A stretch of DNA of 64,000 nucleotides from CAZDAW01 sp964503685 (GTDB taxonomy: Bacteria > Chloroflexota > Anaerolineae > Anaerolineales > Anaerolineaceae). This document shows positions 7,702 through 17,705 of this stretch, piece by piece; the stretch's first letter is position 1; each line of letters starts with the position of its first letter. Location: the NCBI GenBank assembly GCA_964503685.1, contig CAZDAW010000004.1:1-64000 (forward strand). Direction: 5' to 3'. The notes beneath the pieces were generated by a model. The model had not been told where the DNA came from, did not search any database, and saw only the letters and a list, made by a program, of their open reading frames with translations. The position numbers and the translations under genes were made by a program.

Positions 7702-10437
7702 ATGGCAACAGACGATAGCAGACAGGCGATCAGGTTAAGACAGGATCACCCCCATAGTATAGGGGCTGTTTTCCGTCTCAACGCGGCTGCGCGGCGAATT
7801 TTGTGCGCAACTGCCCTGTGCTGCGTCGCGGCTGCGATCGGCGCTGGGGCAAGTCAGGCGGCGACGGCAATCCCGACCTTAGTTAAGGATATCTTTAGCG
7901 GCGCAAGCAGTTCCAGTCCCACAAACCTGACAAACGTCAACGGTAAACTGTTCTTTTCAGCAGATGATGGAATCAACGGACGTGAGCTCTGGATCAGTGA
8001 CGGTACAGAAGCAGGGACAAAACTGGTACGAGATATCCGCGCCGGGGGGAGTTCCAACCCCACAAGTCTGACAGCCATCAACTCCAAACTCTTCTTTGCG
8101 GCCACTGATGGTGTAAACGGAATTGAATTGTGGAGCAGCGACGGTACTTCAGGCGGGACAAGCATGGTTAAGGATATCCGTCCAGGAGTAGGCAATTCAC
8201 TCATCAGCGAAATGACCGCTTCGGGCGGAAGGCTTTTCTTCTCTGCCCGCGACGATTTAAACATTGGCATCGAATTATGGATCAGCGACGGCACCAGCGC
8301 AGGAACCAAGATGGTTAAAGATATTTACACCGGGGCAAGTAATTCTTCGATGCCTACTGATCTGACCGACGTCGGCGGTACACTCTTCTTCCAGGCCAAC
8401 GATGGAACAAACGGCGCCGAATTATGGAAAAGCAACGGTACAGAAGTCGGCACGACGATGATCACAGATATTCGCCCAGGCGCTTCTGGTTCCACACCCG
8501 TCGCATTGACCAACGTCAATGGGACGCTCTTCTTCAGGGCAAACGATGGAGCAAACGGGGTCGAACTCTGGAAAAGCAACGGCACTGCAGCAACAACCTC
8601 TATGGTCAAAGATATTTTCTCTGGTGCAAGCAGTTCTACGCCAGACGAACTCGCAAATATCAACGGCACCCTCTACTTTTCAGCAACCGACAGCCTGACC
8701 AATGGCGTCGAGCTATGGAAGAGCGATGGAACCAGTGCGGGAACAGTCATGATCCGAGATATCAATCCGGCAGCCGGCGGCAGTTCCAACCCAGCTAACC
8801 TGACTGATGTCAATGGCAGCGTATTCTTCACCGCCGATGACGGCGTCAATGGAATCGAGCTATGGAAAAGCGACGGCACAGCCGGCGGAACGCAAATGGT
8901 GAAGGATATTAACCCTGGCGGCGATTCCAGCCCGAAAGACTTGGTCAATATCGGCGGTATGCTCTTTTTCAGCGCAGACGATGGAACTAATGGCAGGGAG
9001 CTCTGGCAGAGTGATGGCACGGCCGGGGGAACCGTCATGGTTCTCGATCTGCGCCCTGGCTTTGACAGCGCTCTGCTTACGCCCGCCTACCTGACAAACG
9101 TGAGCAGCGTATTGTTCTTTGCCGCTCACGACGGCGTTACCGGGCGCGAACTGTATGCCCTGAAAATCAATTCCCCTCCCACCGACATTAAATTGAGCAA
9201 GAGCAAAGTGGCCGAAAATAAACCGGTTGGCACTGTAGTCGGCACACTGACAACCACCGATCCAAATCCGGGTGATACACACACTTACACACTCGTTGCC
9301 GGCGCAGGCGACAGCGGCAATGCTGCATTCACAATCGTCGGAAATAAGCTGAGAACTGCCCAAATATTTGATTTCGATGTCCAGAACAGTTACAGCATTC
9401 GCATCCGTGTGGATGATGGGGCTGGCGGCATTTATGAAGAAGTATTTACAATCACAATCACAAAAGTTACGACAGTAGAGCCGCCCAAACCCACCGGCAA
9501 TCGCTGCGGAGAATATCCAGTCGGCTGGAACGGCGGCGAATTCACCGTCGGCGAATGGATTGTCACAGTCCCGCCGGCAACTGTCCCTGATGGCAGCACG
9601 ATTTATTTCGACTGCCTCAGCCCATTTTATGGCCCAGATCCCGGTGATGGGCTGCGTTCTCTGGGCCACCGGATAGAGATCAAAATCATTCACCCTGATG
9701 GATATCCTATTATCAATCCAGGCCGACATGTCACACTCTGTCTAAAACCCAATCGGGCAGAATTAACTGAAGCTGGAGCGAACCCTTATAATTTGATTAT
9801 CGCCAATGTGCCTTCCGACAGTGAATCCTGGCAGCCGCTTCTTTCCAGCGCGCAGCCTTCCAAAAATCAGGTCTGTGCGCATACCACTCACTTCAGCCTG
9901 TTTGGCCTATTCGTCCCAGTTTTGCCTTCTACCGGTTTCGCGCCAGCGATAAGAACCTCGCTGCCCGAACAACCCCTGGAAAAGATGTATCTCACTGAAA
10001 ACGACTTCGAACTGGAAATACCCAGGCTTGGCATTCGCAAAACCATCGCTGGCGTTCCTATGACCAATGATGGTTGGGATCTGACCTGGCTGGCTGACCA
10101 GATCGGATACCTGAACGGCACCGCCTTTCCAACCACACCGGGCAACAGCGCCCTGACCGGGCATGTTTATCTGGCAGATGGTTCACCCGGTCCATTTGTT
10201 TCGCTGAACACTCTGGCCTGGGGAGATCAAATTTTCATTCACGCCTGGGGGCAACGTTATCTGTACGAAGTGCGCGAAGTGTTTCAGGTGAAGCCAGACG
10301 ACCTTTCCATCCTCAAACACGAGGAAGAATCCTGGCTGACGTTGATCACCTGCCGTGGATATGATGAAAAATCGAACGCGTATCAGTGGCGCAGCGTGGT
10401 ACGCGCCGGTTTAATTGCCATAGAAAACGAACCTTAA
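7702..10437 (+). CDS. Exported ELWxxDGT-repeat protein with cadherin-like domain and C-terminal sortase domain
   Basis: 911 aa from ATG 7702 (an earlier TTG at 7672 is possible; neither has a clear SD). An unusually long basic N-region precedes the signal-peptide core CATALCCVAAAIGAGASQA. Residues ~55-490 contain eight to nine repeats with the signature NGxELWxSDGTxxGT, a beta-propeller-like hyalin-type repeat. A cadherin-like domain follows (PPTDIKLSKSKVAENKPVGT), then a beta domain with Cys. LPSTG occurs at 741-745, directly before a sortase domain (~755-905) with His821 (TGHVYLADG), Cys884 (LITCRGYD) and Arg901 (VVRAG). So a sortase and a sortase-like motif lie in one chain. It may self-process or attach surface proteins; the true substrate is unknown. 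In Anaerolineae such LPxTGFAP-sortase tails recur, from memory. Confidence 0.85.
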   Translation: MATDDSRQAIRLRQDHPHSIGAVFRLNAAARRILCATALCCVAAAIGAGASQAATAIPTLVKDIFSGASSSSPTNLTNVNGKLFFSADDGINGRELWISDGTEAGTKLVRDIRAGGSSNPTSLTAINSKLFFAATDGVNGIELWSSDGTSGGTSMVKDIRPGVGNSLISEMTASGGRLFFSARDDLNIGIELWISDGTSAGTKMVKDIYTGASNSSMPTDLTDVGGTLFFQANDGTNGAELWKSNGTEVGTTMITDIRPGASGSTPVALTNVNGTLFFRANDGANGVELWKSNGTAATTSMVKDIFSGASSSTPDELANINGTLYFSATDSLTNGVELWKSDGTSAGTVMIRDINPAAGGSSNPANLTDVNGSVFFTADDGVNGIELWKSDGTAGGTQMVKDINPGGDSSPKDLVNIGGMLFFSADDGTNGRELWQSDGTAGGTVMVLDLRPGFDSALLTPAYLTNVSSVLFFAAHDGVTGRELYALKINSPPTDIKLSKSKVAENKPVGTVVGTLTTTDPNPGDTHTYTLVAGAGDSGNAAFTIVGNKLRTAQIFDFDVQNSYSIRIRVDDGAGGIYEEVFTITITKVTTVEPPKPTGNRCGEYPVGWNGGEFTVGEWIVTVPPATVPDGSTIYFDCLSPFYGPDPGDGLRSLGHRIEIKIIHPDGYPIINPGRHVTLCLKPNRAELTEAGANPYNLIIANVPSDSESWQPLLSSAQPSKNQVCAHTTHFSLFGLFVPVLPSTGFAPAIRTSLPEQPLEKMYLTENDFELEIPRLGIRKTIAGVPMTNDGWDLTWLADQIGYLNGTAFPTTPGNSALTGHVYLADGSPGPFVSLNTLAWGDQIFIHAWGQRYLYEVREVFQVKPDDLSILKHEEESWLTLITCRGYDEKSNAYQWRSVVRAGLIAIENEP

Positions 10438-10553
10438 TGCCAATTTAAGGTCATTTTTACGCCAGATCAGGGTGGTAAGGCAAATTTTTATGCTTTCGTG
10501 TTTCCAAAATACCGATAATAAGATCAGATATAAAAGCGTAATTTAAAATAAGC

Positions 10554-10668
10554 ATAGTGATAGTGTCAAAGGCAAACCCGACGAAAGCCGGGGACGCAAA
10601 GTCATGGATCTTCGTTTGTTTACCCTATTGAGCAAACAAGACCGCCAGACTGCCATGAGTTACTACTC
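10554..10668 (+). promoter_or_regulatory. c-di-GMP-I (GEMM) riboswitch aptamer
   Basis: The core matches the GEMM-I consensus: AAAGGCAAACC, a stem capped by a GAAA tetraloop, then GGGACGCAAAG. A second long stem follows (GTTTGTTT region paired with CAAACAAG, enclosed by CATGG/CCATG), and the ends TAGTGA (10555-10560) and TTACTA (10660-10665) can form P1. It lies between the sortase-fusion gene and the first giant adhesin, in the sense of the adhesin, and is followed at once by a terminator. c-di-GMP binding is inferred from the consensus. Confidence 0.85.
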
Positions 10669-10671
10669 TTG

Positions 10672-10699
10672 CGGATCCCCGTTTCAGGGATCCGTTTTT
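10672..10699 (+). terminator. Terminator serving as expression platform of the c-di-GMP riboswitch
   Basis: CGGATCCC (10672-10679) pairs with GGGATCCG (10687-10694), followed by TTTTT (10695-10699). It starts just after the aptamer's P1 and lies 84 bp before the adhesin start codon, so ligand binding most likely decides between termination and read-through. Confidence 0.8.
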
Positions 10700-10783
10700 A
10701 TTGCCAAAACTTTTACTGGTAGAACCATAATCCTTAAGACGCATTGGCTGGACTGTCAGCAGGCGCAAATATAAGGAGAAAAA

Positions 10784-13700
10784 ATGAAAAATAATAAATT
10801 TGTACGTGGGTTAGCCCAAATCTACCGCCTTGGCCTGACATTGATCATGGCAGGCGTTTTATTGTTTCCTGCTGGCGGAATCGCTCTGGCGGATGACCTT
10901 CCCCCCAGTCTGACAGCTTCCGCAGATCCCAGCGCGACTTATGTAGAAGATGGGGCGGCGGTTACCGTGGATGCTAACATGACTGTTACCGATGCCGATG
11001 GCGGCTCCATCGCCGGAGCAAAAATCTCGATTACCGGTAACTTCGTCAGCGCGGAAGACAGGCTTGAATATGTTACCACCTCAGGTATCGAAGGCACTTA
11101 TGATCAGACCAAAGGCATTCTGACCCTGGTCACGAAAACCGGCAGCGGATCAGCAGCCGATTATGAAGCAGCTTTTCGAGCAGTCCAATACCGCAACATC
11201 AGCCAGAATCCAAGCACCGCCCAACGGACAATCACCTTTGTTCTTGGCGGTAACAGTGATTATTTGCCCGAAACAGGGCATTACTACACCTTCATCTCTT
11301 ATCCAAATGTAAAATGGTCAGTGGCCAAAGCCGATGCAGAAACGAAAACCCTCTTTGGGATGAAAGGCTACATGGCCACCATTACATCCAAGGGAGAGAA
11401 CGATTACATCATTACGAAGTTGAAGAACGGCAGTGGTTATATCACCGGCTGGGTTGGCGCATCCGATTTCGAGTTTAACGGCGAAGCGGCCACCACCTGC
11501 GAAGGCAAATGGCGCTGGGTAACCGGCCCGGAAGGTTTGATGAATCCTGGCGCGCAATGTACCAGCGGCGTCAATGGCGCATTTGGCAGCGGCACGCCCT
11601 TCTGGCGCGGCTCAGGCACCGGGAGTGTTGTCAACCCGCCCGAAGGAACCGGATATGCCAACTGGGGCAGCGGCGAACCGAATAACAGCAATCATGAAGA
11701 TTTTCTGCACGTTCGTAAAGACAGCCCTTACATGTGGAATGACCTCGCCGACGGCGGCAGCGGCTGTCCGGGTACCGGCTCATATTGTCCGCAGGGTTAC
11801 ATCGTCGAATTTGGCGATATGCCCGGCGACCCGGTTTTCGGCAACCTGACGGCCAGTCGAACAGTCAACGTCGCCGGCGTCAATGACGCGCCTACAGATT
11901 TAGCCCTGAGCAATACATCCGTTATTCGCGGCCAGGTGCCGGGCGTTGTCGTCGGCACCCTGACCTCCACCGATGTCGATAGCGCCACCTTTACCTACAG
12001 CCTGACCACCAATCCAGGCGGATATTTCCAGATCGTCGACAACCAGCTTCAAACAACCGCCAGCCTGCCGGATGTCGCTGCAACTTACGGTATTCAGATT
12101 CAAACAACTGACAGCGGCGGTCTTTCACTCGCCTCCCCAAAAAGTTTCACGATCACTGTGGCCGATCCACCCCAGGATCAGGTCCCGCCAATCATCAGCC
12201 AGATCAGCGATAAGACGACCAACGAAGACACCGTCACCAGCGCAATACCTTTCACTATCACTGACGCCAATAACGATATTCAGAGTGTTACTGCCATTTC
12301 CAACAATCAGACTATTGTTCCCAACAGCCGCATCACCCTGGGCGGAAGCGGCGGCAGCCGTACAATAACCATCAATCCTGCAGCTAATCAGTGGACCTAT
12401 CGCGCCAATCCTGAAACAACCAATGATCCCGTTGTCATTTCAGTCATCGTCCGTGATCGTTATTTCACCACCGTCGAAACATTCAACCTAACCATCAATG
12501 AAGTCAACGATCAACCGACTATATCCAGCGTTCCAACAAAATCCACGAATGAAGACGTACCTAAAACGGTTGATATCACCGTAGCAGATGTGGATAGCGA
12601 CGCATTGACACTTACCGGGTCCTCAACGGATGCCGGTATTGTGCCGAATGAAAACATCACCTTCAATGGCTCCGGTGATACCCGCACATCCACCATCACC
12701 CCCGCAGCCAACCAATCAGGGACGGTGAATATCACCCTAACGGTTTCAGATGGACGCGGCGGTTCAGCCAACACCACGTTTACACTTTACATCGCGGCAG
12801 TCAACGACGCCCCAACAGACATCAGTCTTGATAATTCCAGCGTTCCCGAAGGGTCGCCCATCAATACACTCGTTGGAAATTTATCCTCGACGGATCCCGA
12901 CAGCACGACATTTACCTACACGTTCATTGATGGAGCGAATGATAATGCCTACTTCACCATTTCAGGAAACCAGTTAAAAACCAATTACGCCAGCTTTGAT
13001 CGTGAAGTTAAGAATACTTACACGGTTCAGATCCGTTCAACCGATAACGGTACACCGGGGCTCAGCTTCGATAAAAATTTGACGATCACAATTTCCGACG
13101 TCAACGAGACGCCTACTAATATCACGTTGAGCAACAACACCATTCAGGAACACAACCCGGCCGACGCTGTTATTGGCGACCTTTCAACAACCGACCCAGA
13201 CAGCGGGCAGACTTTCACCTATACTCTGGTGACCAATCCAGATAATAAATTCAAAATCGTCGGTTCACAGCTACTGGCAAACGCCGTACTTGAATATGAA
13301 GACAACACCAGTTACATCATTCGCATCCGCACAACGGATAATGGCAGCCCGACCAACCTTAGCTTCGAGAAAGATTTCACAATCGCCATCACGGACGCCA
13401 ACGACGCCCCGACCGATATTGCACTCAGCGACAATAAAGTCGAAGAACACCCCGGCAGCGGCGTTCAAATCGGAGTCCTCTCAACCACCGATGCTGACGC
13501 CGGCCAGACCTTTGCTTACGAATTAGTCAGCGGTGAAGGCAGCGACGATAATTCTTCTTTCTCGATATCTGACAATCAATTACAAACGGCTCTGAATGAT
13601 TATGATCCGATGAAAACCTATTACATCCGGGTCAGGACAACCGACAGCGGCTCGCCGGCTTTAAGTTATGAAAAGAATTTCACCATCCAAATATCTGCAA

Positions 13701-16700
13701 ATCTGCCGCCAACCATAACCGGTTTACCAGAAAGCCTGACGATACTGGAGGATGAAAACACCGGCGCTGTTGCTTTCACCATTGGCGATAGCGAGACGCC
13801 AGTTGCCGACCTTGTATTGAGCAAAGAGTCTTCCGATCTCTCCATCGTCCCGCTGAGCGGCATCGTGTTCGGAGGTTCAGGGGCTAATCGCACGGTTGCC
13901 ATTACGCCCTTGCCCAACAAAAACGGCGTTGTAACGATATCGGTTAACGTTTCTGACGGTTTCCGCTCAACGGTAAAAACCCTGGCATTAACCGTAACAG
14001 CAGTTAATGACGCTCCCACCGACCTCGCCATCGACGCCAACAGTGTATCTGAAGATTCTGATATTGGGACGGTAATTGGCGCGCTATCTTCCACTGATCT
14101 GGATAGCAGCGGCTTCACTTACAGCCTGGTAACTAATCCGGGTAATCAATTTAAAATCGCAGGCAACCAATTGCAAACGAATGGCAACCTCGATTACGAA
14201 ATCCAAAACAGTTACACCATCCGCTTAAAGACAACCGACGATGGCGTACCGCCCATGAGTTTTGAAAAAGATATCGTGATTTATGTCACGAATGTCAATG
14301 AAGCGCCGCAAATTACAAACCTGACCGGTTCCGCAACAACGAATGAGGATACCCAAAAAGCCGTCACATTCAATGTGAGCGACCCGGAAGGCGACAACCT
14401 GACTGTGAGAGCCTCTTCTTCCGACACACTCCTGATCCCGAATAGCAACATCGTCCTGAGCGGGACTGGCCTCAACCGGACTGCAACGATAACGCCTGCG
14501 GCAAATTTGCACGGTTCTGCTACGATCACCATCAGCGCCAGCGACGGGCCTTTCACTGTCACCAAGACTTTCGATCTGACAGTCACATCGGTCAACGACG
14601 CGCCTGTGGTATCTGCCATCCCCAACCAATCCACCAATCGAGATACACCTTCCAATCCCATTTACTTCACCATCGCCGACGTCGACAACGATATCGACAG
14701 CCTGGGAATTACAGCCGTATCATCAATACCCGATATTGTCGATAACGGCGATATCATCATCAGCGGTTACGGCGCCGAACGCAGCATGATCATCTTCCCG
14801 ATGCCTGAAGCCTCCGGAGCGACAAATATCACTGTCAATGTGTCAGACGGCGTCGCTAATACACCACGCACATTCCAATTAAACGTCACCGACTACAACG
14901 ATCCGCCCACCATCGCAGCCGGTCAACGCATCATTACACTGGAAGATACCCCCTCTGATCCATTCCCCTTCACAATAGAGGATGCAGATGGCGAGGTACA
15001 GGATTTGATCATAACCACCTACTCATCCAACACAGCGCTGGCGCCAAGGTCAAATCTATCCATGGCAGGCTCGGGGAATAACCGCACACTCACTGTTACC
15101 CCTCTCGAAAATAAAAGCGGTACGGGTACAATTACTATCACCGTACAGGATAATTATGATCAATCGGATATTGACATCGATCTCATCGTTATCCCGGTCA
15201 ATGATGCACCCATCATCTCGAAAAACACCGGATCGGCAATCAAACCCGGTGAAACATTGCCCATCACATCCGCGATGCTCAACACCGTCGATGTGGATAA
15301 TACCGCCACAGAAATCACCTATGTACTCAGCGCCGTCCCTGAACACGGAACATTACTCCTCAACGGCTCACCTGTTGCCCTTGACGGCGTTTTCACCCAA
15401 ACTGATATCAATTCCAACCGGCTGGCTTACCAACAAACGGATCCGATTAATACCAACGACAGCTTTGGTTTCACAGTCCACGACCCGGCTCTGGCCGAGC
15501 CGCCGGACATCAACCCAACCTTCACTTTACGAGGCACGGTAGTCACCCGGGCGGATGATGCGGGCGATGCAGGATCGCTGCGATATGCCATAGCCAGCGC
15601 AGCATCGGGTGATACGATCACATTCGATGAAGGTCTGGCAGGCGCGACAATTACATTAAACAGCCCAATTACCATTGATAAAGACCTGACGATTTCCGGC
15701 GCCGGTCTCGGCGGTCTGACCATCAGCAGCAGCGGCGCCCGTCTATTCAATATCGCCGCGGGAACGACCGCCCGACTCTCCAATCTTACTTTCGCCGGGG
15801 GCAGCGCCGATAACGGCGGCGCCATTTCAAACCAGGGTAACCTGACGGTGACCAGCAGTACATTTGCTGGTAATAATGCAACCGCCGCAGGTGGAGCAAT
15901 TTTCAATCAGGGTACATTGAATCTGACCAACTGCACCTTCTCTGGCAACACAGCCGCTGCCAACGGCGGAGCTATTGAGAACCAGGGTACATTGGTTAGC
16001 AACTCGGTGACATTTGCCCTGAATAGCGCGCCGACAGGTGGAGGCATTTCCGTATCCAGTGGAGCGGCCACTTTAATCAATACCCTGCTGGCTGGCAACA
16101 CACCGTCAGATTGCGCCGGGGCAATTACATCCAACGGTCACAATCTTTCACAGAATCCAGGAACCTGCACATTCAATGCAGACAGCGATATCACCGGTGC
16201 AAATCCGAATTTGGCCGCCCTGGCCGATAACGGCGGCGACAGCCAGACCCACGCCCTGCCCTTCCGCAGTCCGGCTATCGATTCCGGGGTCTGTTCAATC
16301 GGCTCTAACTCAAAAGATCAGCGCGGCCTGACAAGGCCGCAAGGGCCTACCTGCGACATCGGCGCATACGAGTATCCGATTGATATGGAAATCATCTATG
16401 ACGATATCGCCGCAGAAATCACATTTACGAATGCATCCACGCTGCCCAAGTACCAATGGTATCGTGACGAAGTCAAAGGTATCCACATTTCACCTTACCT
16501 GAAAAATTCAGCCACTTTCAAATTCTACGGAGATCGTCTGGCGTTACGCTTCTGGACAGGCACCTCATACGGCACGATGGACATCGTCGTCGATGGTATC
16601 CGCCGTGTTCGATTGAACCAAAGAGGCAAAGCTGCTCAACAGGAATGGAACATCAGCAACCTGGGTTCAAGCATGCACACCCTCACCCTGATCCACGTCA

Positions 16701-17440
16701 AAGGCAAGATGGTCAACCTGGATTCGATCATTGTTCGGCAGACGGCGCCTGTCATTAGCCTGGGTGAAGTACCCCCCACCGATGTCAAGATCGCTTACTC
16801 CGGCGTCTGGTCGAACGACGGAATCCGGACCAACTCTCTTCTGGCGAAAGGTACAGCCAACATCACCTTTACTGGCAACCGCCTCAGTTTGGCTTACTGG
16901 ACTGGCAGCCGATATGGAATTATGGAAGTTTACGTTGACGGGACGCGCCAGGTCCGAATAAATCAAAAAGGTCGTTCTGTTCAACAGACCTGGAATATAT
17001 CTGGATTGAGCGATGGCGAACATACGTTGACCCTTAAGCATCTCAAAGGAGCAATGGTCAACATTAGCGGCATCGCCATCCGGGAGACGCCCAATGCAGT
17101 ATCATCCGGGTTGATTATTTCAGCCAATGATACAAACAAAATCGCTTTCAATAGTTACTGGGTATTGGGCACTGATCTGGCAATTTCCCAATTGCCTAAA
17201 AGCACAGCGACGCTTCAATTCACCGGAACCGGGGCAACCATTAATTTCCTCAAAGGCAGCAAGTACGGCATTATGGAAGTCTTCGTTGACGGTGTGAAGA
17301 AGGCAAAAATTGATCAGCGTCGCAAAGCCACCTTACCCACTTTGGAAATCAGCGGTCTGTCTGCTGGAGAACACACGTTATTGATAAAGCATACTGCCGG
17401 ACGCACGATAAACTTCAATTCCATCGAAATAAAGCCTTAA
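10784..17440 (+). CDS. Giant exported adhesin 1: C-type lectin, cadherin-like repeats, beta-helix and C-terminal beta repeats
   Basis: 2218 aa; ATG 10784 follows SD AAGGAG. A signal peptide (LTLIMAGVLLFPAGGIALA) is followed by a short beta domain and, at about residues 168-350, a C-type-lectin-like domain with the calcium/mannose-type motif EPN (SGEPNNSNHEDF) and WND (MWNDLADGG). About a dozen ~95-aa cadherin/Ig-like modules follow (repeated VNDAPT, STTDPDSG, TVSDGRGG motifs). Around 1586-1862 lies a right-handed beta-helix (GGAISNQGNLTVTSSTFAGN and similar). Three ~120-aa repeats end the protein. No LPxTG or transmembrane anchor is visible at the C-terminus. It is probably a secreted or surface adhesin binding glycans, made under c-di-GMP control. 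Exact ligands are unknown. Confidence 0.85.
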   Translation: MKNNKFVRGLAQIYRLGLTLIMAGVLLFPAGGIALADDLPPSLTASADPSATYVEDGAAVTVDANMTVTDADGGSIAGAKISITGNFVSAEDRLEYVTTSGIEGTYDQTKGILTLVTKTGSGSAADYEAAFRAVQYRNISQNPSTAQRTITFVLGGNSDYLPETGHYYTFISYPNVKWSVAKADAETKTLFGMKGYMATITSKGENDYIITKLKNGSGYITGWVGASDFEFNGEAATTCEGKWRWVTGPEGLMNPGAQCTSGVNGAFGSGTPFWRGSGTGSVVNPPEGTGYANWGSGEPNNSNHEDFLHVRKDSPYMWNDLADGGSGCPGTGSYCPQGYIVEFGDMPGDPVFGNLTASRTVNVAGVNDAPTDLALSNTSVIRGQVPGVVVGTLTSTDVDSATFTYSLTTNPGGYFQIVDNQLQTTASLPDVAATYGIQIQTTDSGGLSLASPKSFTITVADPPQDQVPPIISQISDKTTNEDTVTSAIPFTITDANNDIQSVTAISNNQTIVPNSRITLGGSGGSRTITINPAANQWTYRANPETTNDPVVISVIVRDRYFTTVETFNLTINEVNDQPTISSVPTKSTNEDVPKTVDITVADVDSDALTLTGSSTDAGIVPNENITFNGSGDTRTSTITPAANQSGTVNITLTVSDGRGGSANTTFTLYIAAVNDAPTDISLDNSSVPEGSPINTLVGNLSSTDPDSTTFTYTFIDGANDNAYFTISGNQLKTNYASFDREVKNTYTVQIRSTDNGTPGLSFDKNLTITISDVNETPTNITLSNNTIQEHNPADAVIGDLSTTDPDSGQTFTYTLVTNPDNKFKIVGSQLLANAVLEYEDNTSYIIRIRTTDNGSPTNLSFEKDFTIAITDANDAPTDIALSDNKVEEHPGSGVQIGVLSTTDADAGQTFAYELVSGEGSDDNSSFSISDNQLQTALNDYDPMKTYYIRVRTTDSGSPALSYEKNFTIQISANLPPTITGLPESLTILEDENTGAVAFTIGDSETPVADLVLSKESSDLSIVPLSGIVFGGSGANRTVAITPLPNKNGVVTISVNVSDGFRSTVKTLALTVTAVNDAPTDLAIDANSVSEDSDIGTVIGALSSTDLDSSGFTYSLVTNPGNQFKIAGNQLQTNGNLDYEIQNSYTIRLKTTDDGVPPMSFEKDIVIYVTNVNEAPQITNLTGSATTNEDTQKAVTFNVSDPEGDNLTVRASSSDTLLIPNSNIVLSGTGLNRTATITPAANLHGSATITISASDGPFTVTKTFDLTVTSVNDAPVVSAIPNQSTNRDTPSNPIYFTIADVDNDIDSLGITAVSSIPDIVDNGDIIISGYGAERSMIIFPMPEASGATNITVNVSDGVANTPRTFQLNVTDYNDPPTIAAGQRIITLEDTPSDPFPFTIEDADGEVQDLIITTYSSNTALAPRSNLSMAGSGNNRTLTVTPLENKSGTGTITITVQDNYDQSDIDIDLIVIPVNDAPIISKNTGSAIKPGETLPITSAMLNTVDVDNTATEITYVLSAVPEHGTLLLNGSPVALDGVFTQTDINSNRLAYQQTDPINTNDSFGFTVHDPALAEPPDINPTFTLRGTVVTRADDAGDAGSLRYAIASAASGDTITFDEGLAGATITLNSPITIDKDLTISGAGLGGLTISSSGARLFNIAAGTTARLSNLTFAGGSADNGGAISNQGNLTVTSSTFAGNNATAAGGAIFNQGTLNLTNCTFSGNTAAANGGAIENQGTLVSNSVTFALNSAPTGGGISVSSGAATLINTLLAGNTPSDCAGAITSNGHNLSQNPGTCTFNADSDITGANPNLAALADNGGDSQTHALPFRSPAIDSGVCSIGSNSKDQRGLTRPQGPTCDIGAYEYPIDMEIIYDDIAAEITFTNASTLPKYQWYRDEVKGIHISPYLKNSATFKFYGDRLALRFWTGTSYGTMDIVVDGIRRVRLNQRGKAAQQEWNISNLGSSMHTLTLIHVKGKMVNLDSIIVRQTAPVISLGEVPPTDVKIAYSGVWSNDGIRTNSLLAKGTANITFTGNRLSLAYWTGSRYGIMEVYVDGTRQVRINQKGRSVQQTWNISGLSDGEHTLTLKHLKGAMVNISGIAIRETPNAVSSGLIISANDTNKIAFNSYWVLGTDLAISQLPKSTATLQFTGTGATINFLKGSKYGIMEVFVDGVKKAKIDQRRKATLPTLEISGLSAGEHTLLIKHTAGRTINFNSIEIKP
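16384..17437 (+). repeat. Three tandem ~120-aa C-terminal beta repeats in adhesin 1
   Basis: Each unit has the pattern FTG-x-RLSLxYWTG, a YGxMEVxVDG turn, QKGxxxQxWNISGL, and GxHTLTLKH followed by V-N-x-x-x-I. The same repeat is found eleven times in the next protein. I do not recognise a named family; it resembles a jelly-roll carbohydrate-binding fold. Confidence 0.75.
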
Positions 17441-17570
17441 TTTTATGGCGAGCTTACAGATTTTTTATCAGGCACATCTGGCAATTATTGAATAATGTAA
17501 GTTAACATAAGAAATATTAACAAAAAGATAATAATCGAATAGTAACAAAGAAGTAATAATCTGATACCGG

Positions 17571-17650
17571 GAATGCAGCGATTGAAACAATCACTGTTGC
17601 CAAACCTTACACGATACAATTACATGAAATCACAATGTGTAAAAGCATTC
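17571..17650 (+). ncRNA. Candidate structured leader RNA upstream of adhesin 2
   Basis: The 265-bp gap before adhesin 2 contains a three-way-junction-like arrangement: GGAATGC (17570-17576) pairs with GCATTCC (17645-17651), which is followed by T7; inside are GATTG-AAA-CAATC (17580-17592) and TTACAC/GTGTAA (about 17607-17612 with 17637-17642). The outer stem plus T-run could terminate transcription. It matches no riboswitch consensus I know, including c-di-GMP-I. The rest of the gap (17441-17569) is AT-rich with no feature seen. Confidence 0.35.
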
Positions 17651-17659
17651 CTTTTTTTC

Positions 17660-17692
17660 AATGCGAACCCCGGAATTTGGGGTTCGCATTTT
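17660..17692 (+). terminator. Strong hairpin just upstream of adhesin 2
   Basis: AATGCGAACCCC (17660-17671) pairs perfectly with GGGGTTCGCATT (17679-17690) over a 7-nt loop, followed by a short T-run. It ends 14 bp before the start codon, with the SD GAGG right after it, so it may act in the leader as a second attenuator as well as a terminator. Confidence 0.65.
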
Positions 17693-17705
17693 GATGAGGC
17701 ATATC

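Noticed and set aside
8000..9730. Long open frames on the minus strand within the ELWxxDGT gene
   Set aside because: They mirror the repeated codons of the coding strand, are repetitive, lack SDs and match no family.
17661..17705. Longer N-terminus for adhesin 2
   Set aside because: It would be coded by a perfect hairpin stem and lacks an SD; ATG 17706 has SD GAGG and begins a typical signal peptide.
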